A stretch of 6,735 nt of DNA from a bacterium (GTDB lineage: Bacteria > Verrucomicrobiota > Verrucomicrobiae > Opitutales > Opitutaceae), in contig JAJXYI010000166.1 of assembly GCA_021780625.1 (NCBI GenBank), positions 1-6,735 on the forward strand, read 5' to 3'. A model generated the notes under the pieces. The model saw only the letters and a program-made list of their open reading frames with translations. It searched no databases and was not told the origin of the DNA. Of this stretch, positions 5,802-6,735 are shown piece by piece. Position 1 is the first letter of the stretch, and each line of letters starts with the position of its first letter. The position numbers and the translations under genes were made by a program.

Positions 5802-6735
5802 TCAGCCGAGCGTGGCGACGATCTTGAGATCGTCCTCGAGCAGGTCCACCGGCACGAGATTGCCCTGAACGGTCTTCCGACCGATCCGCAGGCTGGATAC
5901 GCCGCGGCAGAGACCGTTGGGATTCTTCACCTCGATCCGCAGGGTCCGGCCGCGGAACACGCGCGTCACACGGAATCCCGGCCAAGCCTTGGGGATACAG
6001 GGATCGATGCGCAGGCCGTCGATCTCGGGCCGGATGCCGAGGATCCATTGAAGGGCGGAGTGATGGCTCCAGGAGGCGGTGCCGGAGAGCCAGGGCACGC
6101 GCGACTTGCCCGCGTTGCGGTTGCACGTCGCGTAGGTGGTCTGACAGTGCACGTAGGGCTCGATCTCGCGCAGCTCGGCGCGGTCGTTGTAGGCGGAGGG
6201 CATGAACGCCCGGTAGTAGGCGAAGGCCTGGTCGCCGTCGCCGAGAAGAGCCTCGGCCATGACGGCCCAGCTCTGCGTGTGGCAGAAGATGCCGGCGTTC
6301 TCCTTGATGCCGTGGTTGTAGATCACGCCACCCATGACCGTCGGGGGCGTGTGGGTGAACGGCGGCGCGCTGAGCATGACGCCGTAGGGCGTGGCGAGTT
6401 CGCGCTTGAGGGCGTCCATTGCGCTGCGGCCCTGGGCGGTGGGAGCAGCGCCGGAGATCACGGCCCAGACCTGGGTGTTGATGTAGATGCGCCCCTCGGA
6501 CTCGGCCTTGGAGCCGTAGCGGTGGCCGTCGGCGCCGATCGCCCACAGGTACCATTCGCCGTCCCAGGCGGCGGCCTGGATGGCCGCTTCGAGGCGGGCA
6601 AGCTCGCCGCGCGCCCAGGCCGACTCCTCGGACCTCCCGAGGCGATCGCAGATCGTGGCGTAGGTCGCGAGGCCGAAGCGAAGCTGGAAGGCGACCATGA
6701 CGGACTCACCGTTGTAGCCCATCTTCACGCAGTCG
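5802..6735 (-). CDS. GH94 phosphorylase, probably cellobiose phosphorylase, N-terminus cut by window edge
   Basis: The last 310 residues are visible, ending at the TGA complementary to 5802-5804; the frame continues past the window edge, so the GTG at 6728 is internal, not the start. Family knowledge: GH94 enzymes are inverting, usually cytoplasmic, and split beta-linked disaccharides with phosphate, giving a sugar 1-phosphate plus a free sugar. Seen: DCVKMGYNGESVMVA at the edge, whose first Asp probably belongs to the family's WND motif holding the general acid; then YINTQVWAV, GIKENAGIFCHTQSWAV, YNDRAELREIEPYVHCQ, VPWLSGTASW and the C-terminal beta domain (LGIRPEIDGLRIDPCIP). The His of FCH (codon 6281-6279) and Ser-Gly of LSGT (from 6086) are 65 residues apart, fitting the phosphate-binding His and Thr-Gly pair. 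Cellobiose fits best; chitobiose, laminaribiose or cellodextrin phosphorylase cannot be excluded without the N-terminal half. The gene converges on the alpha-xylosidase-lacI pair, suggesting a shared role in plant-glycan use. Confidence 0.92.
   Translation of the reverse strand, partial: DCVKMGYNGESVMVAFQLRFGLATYATICDRLGRSEESAWARGELARLEAAIQAAAWDGEWYLWAIGADGHRYGSKAESEGRIYINTQVWAVISGAAPTAQGRSAMDALKRELATPYGVMLSAPPFTHTPPTVMGGVIYNHGIKENAGIFCHTQSWAVMAEALLGDGDQAFAYYRAFMPSAYNDRAELREIEPYVHCQTTYATCNRNAGKSRVPWLSGTASWSHHSALQWILGIRPEIDGLRIDPCIPKAWPGFRVTRVFRGRTLRIEVKNPNGLCRGVSSLRIGRKTVQGNLVPVDLLEDDLKIVATLG

Noticed and set aside
1..6735. CRISPR array, rRNA, complete tRNA, transposase or phage genes.
   Set aside because: No regularly spaced direct repeats, no rRNA-like stretches, no full cloverleaf and no transposase or phage-type protein were seen on either strand.

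Overview
The window is GC-rich, with four protein genes, two of them cut by the window edges, and two intergenic regions containing inverted repeats. The organism is a GC-rich, probably Gram-negative bacterium. The LacI-type regulator with its lengthened helix-turn-helix loop, the sugar-catabolic gene set, the absence of clear Shine-Dalgarno sequences and the AACGAAGG-type intergenic repeat together recall Verrucomicrobiota (Opitutales-like). That placement is an impression from protein style, not a measured result.

Layout. Positions 1-1488 (minus) hold the N-terminal 496 residues of an exported M13-family (neprilysin/PepO-like) metallopeptidase, cut just before its zinc-binding region. Positions 1489-2090 are a 602-bp divergent intergenic region. 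It contains two adjacent hairpins followed by a T tract, an AT-rich island with operator-like inverted repeats and a possible minus-strand promoter, and a strong hairpin about 85 bp before the next gene. Positions 2091-4424 (plus) encode a complete cytoplasmic GH31 alpha-xylosidase very like Escherichia coli YicI. Nine bases later, 4434-5543 (plus) encode a LacI-family repressor, almost certainly its operon partner. Positions 5544-5801 separate this pair from a convergent gene and contain a tRNA T-arm-like hairpin and a 151-bp element bounded by imperfect terminal inverted repeats. Positions 5802-6735 (minus) hold the C-terminal 310 residues of a GH94 phosphorylase, probably a cellobiose phosphorylase.

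How the genes may work together. The alpha-xylosidase (isoprimeverose or xyloglucan-oligosaccharide processing) and the GH94 enzyme (phosphorolysis of cellobiose or a related beta-glucoside) would both act on imported fragments of plant cell-wall glycans. The LacI protein is a natural local sensor. The peptidase looks like an unrelated neighbour. No previously undescribed multi-gene system is evident. The less ordinary points are the unusual DNA-contact residues of the LacI protein, the inverted-repeat element at 5611-5761, and the structured, unusually long leader in front of the alpha-xylosidase gene.
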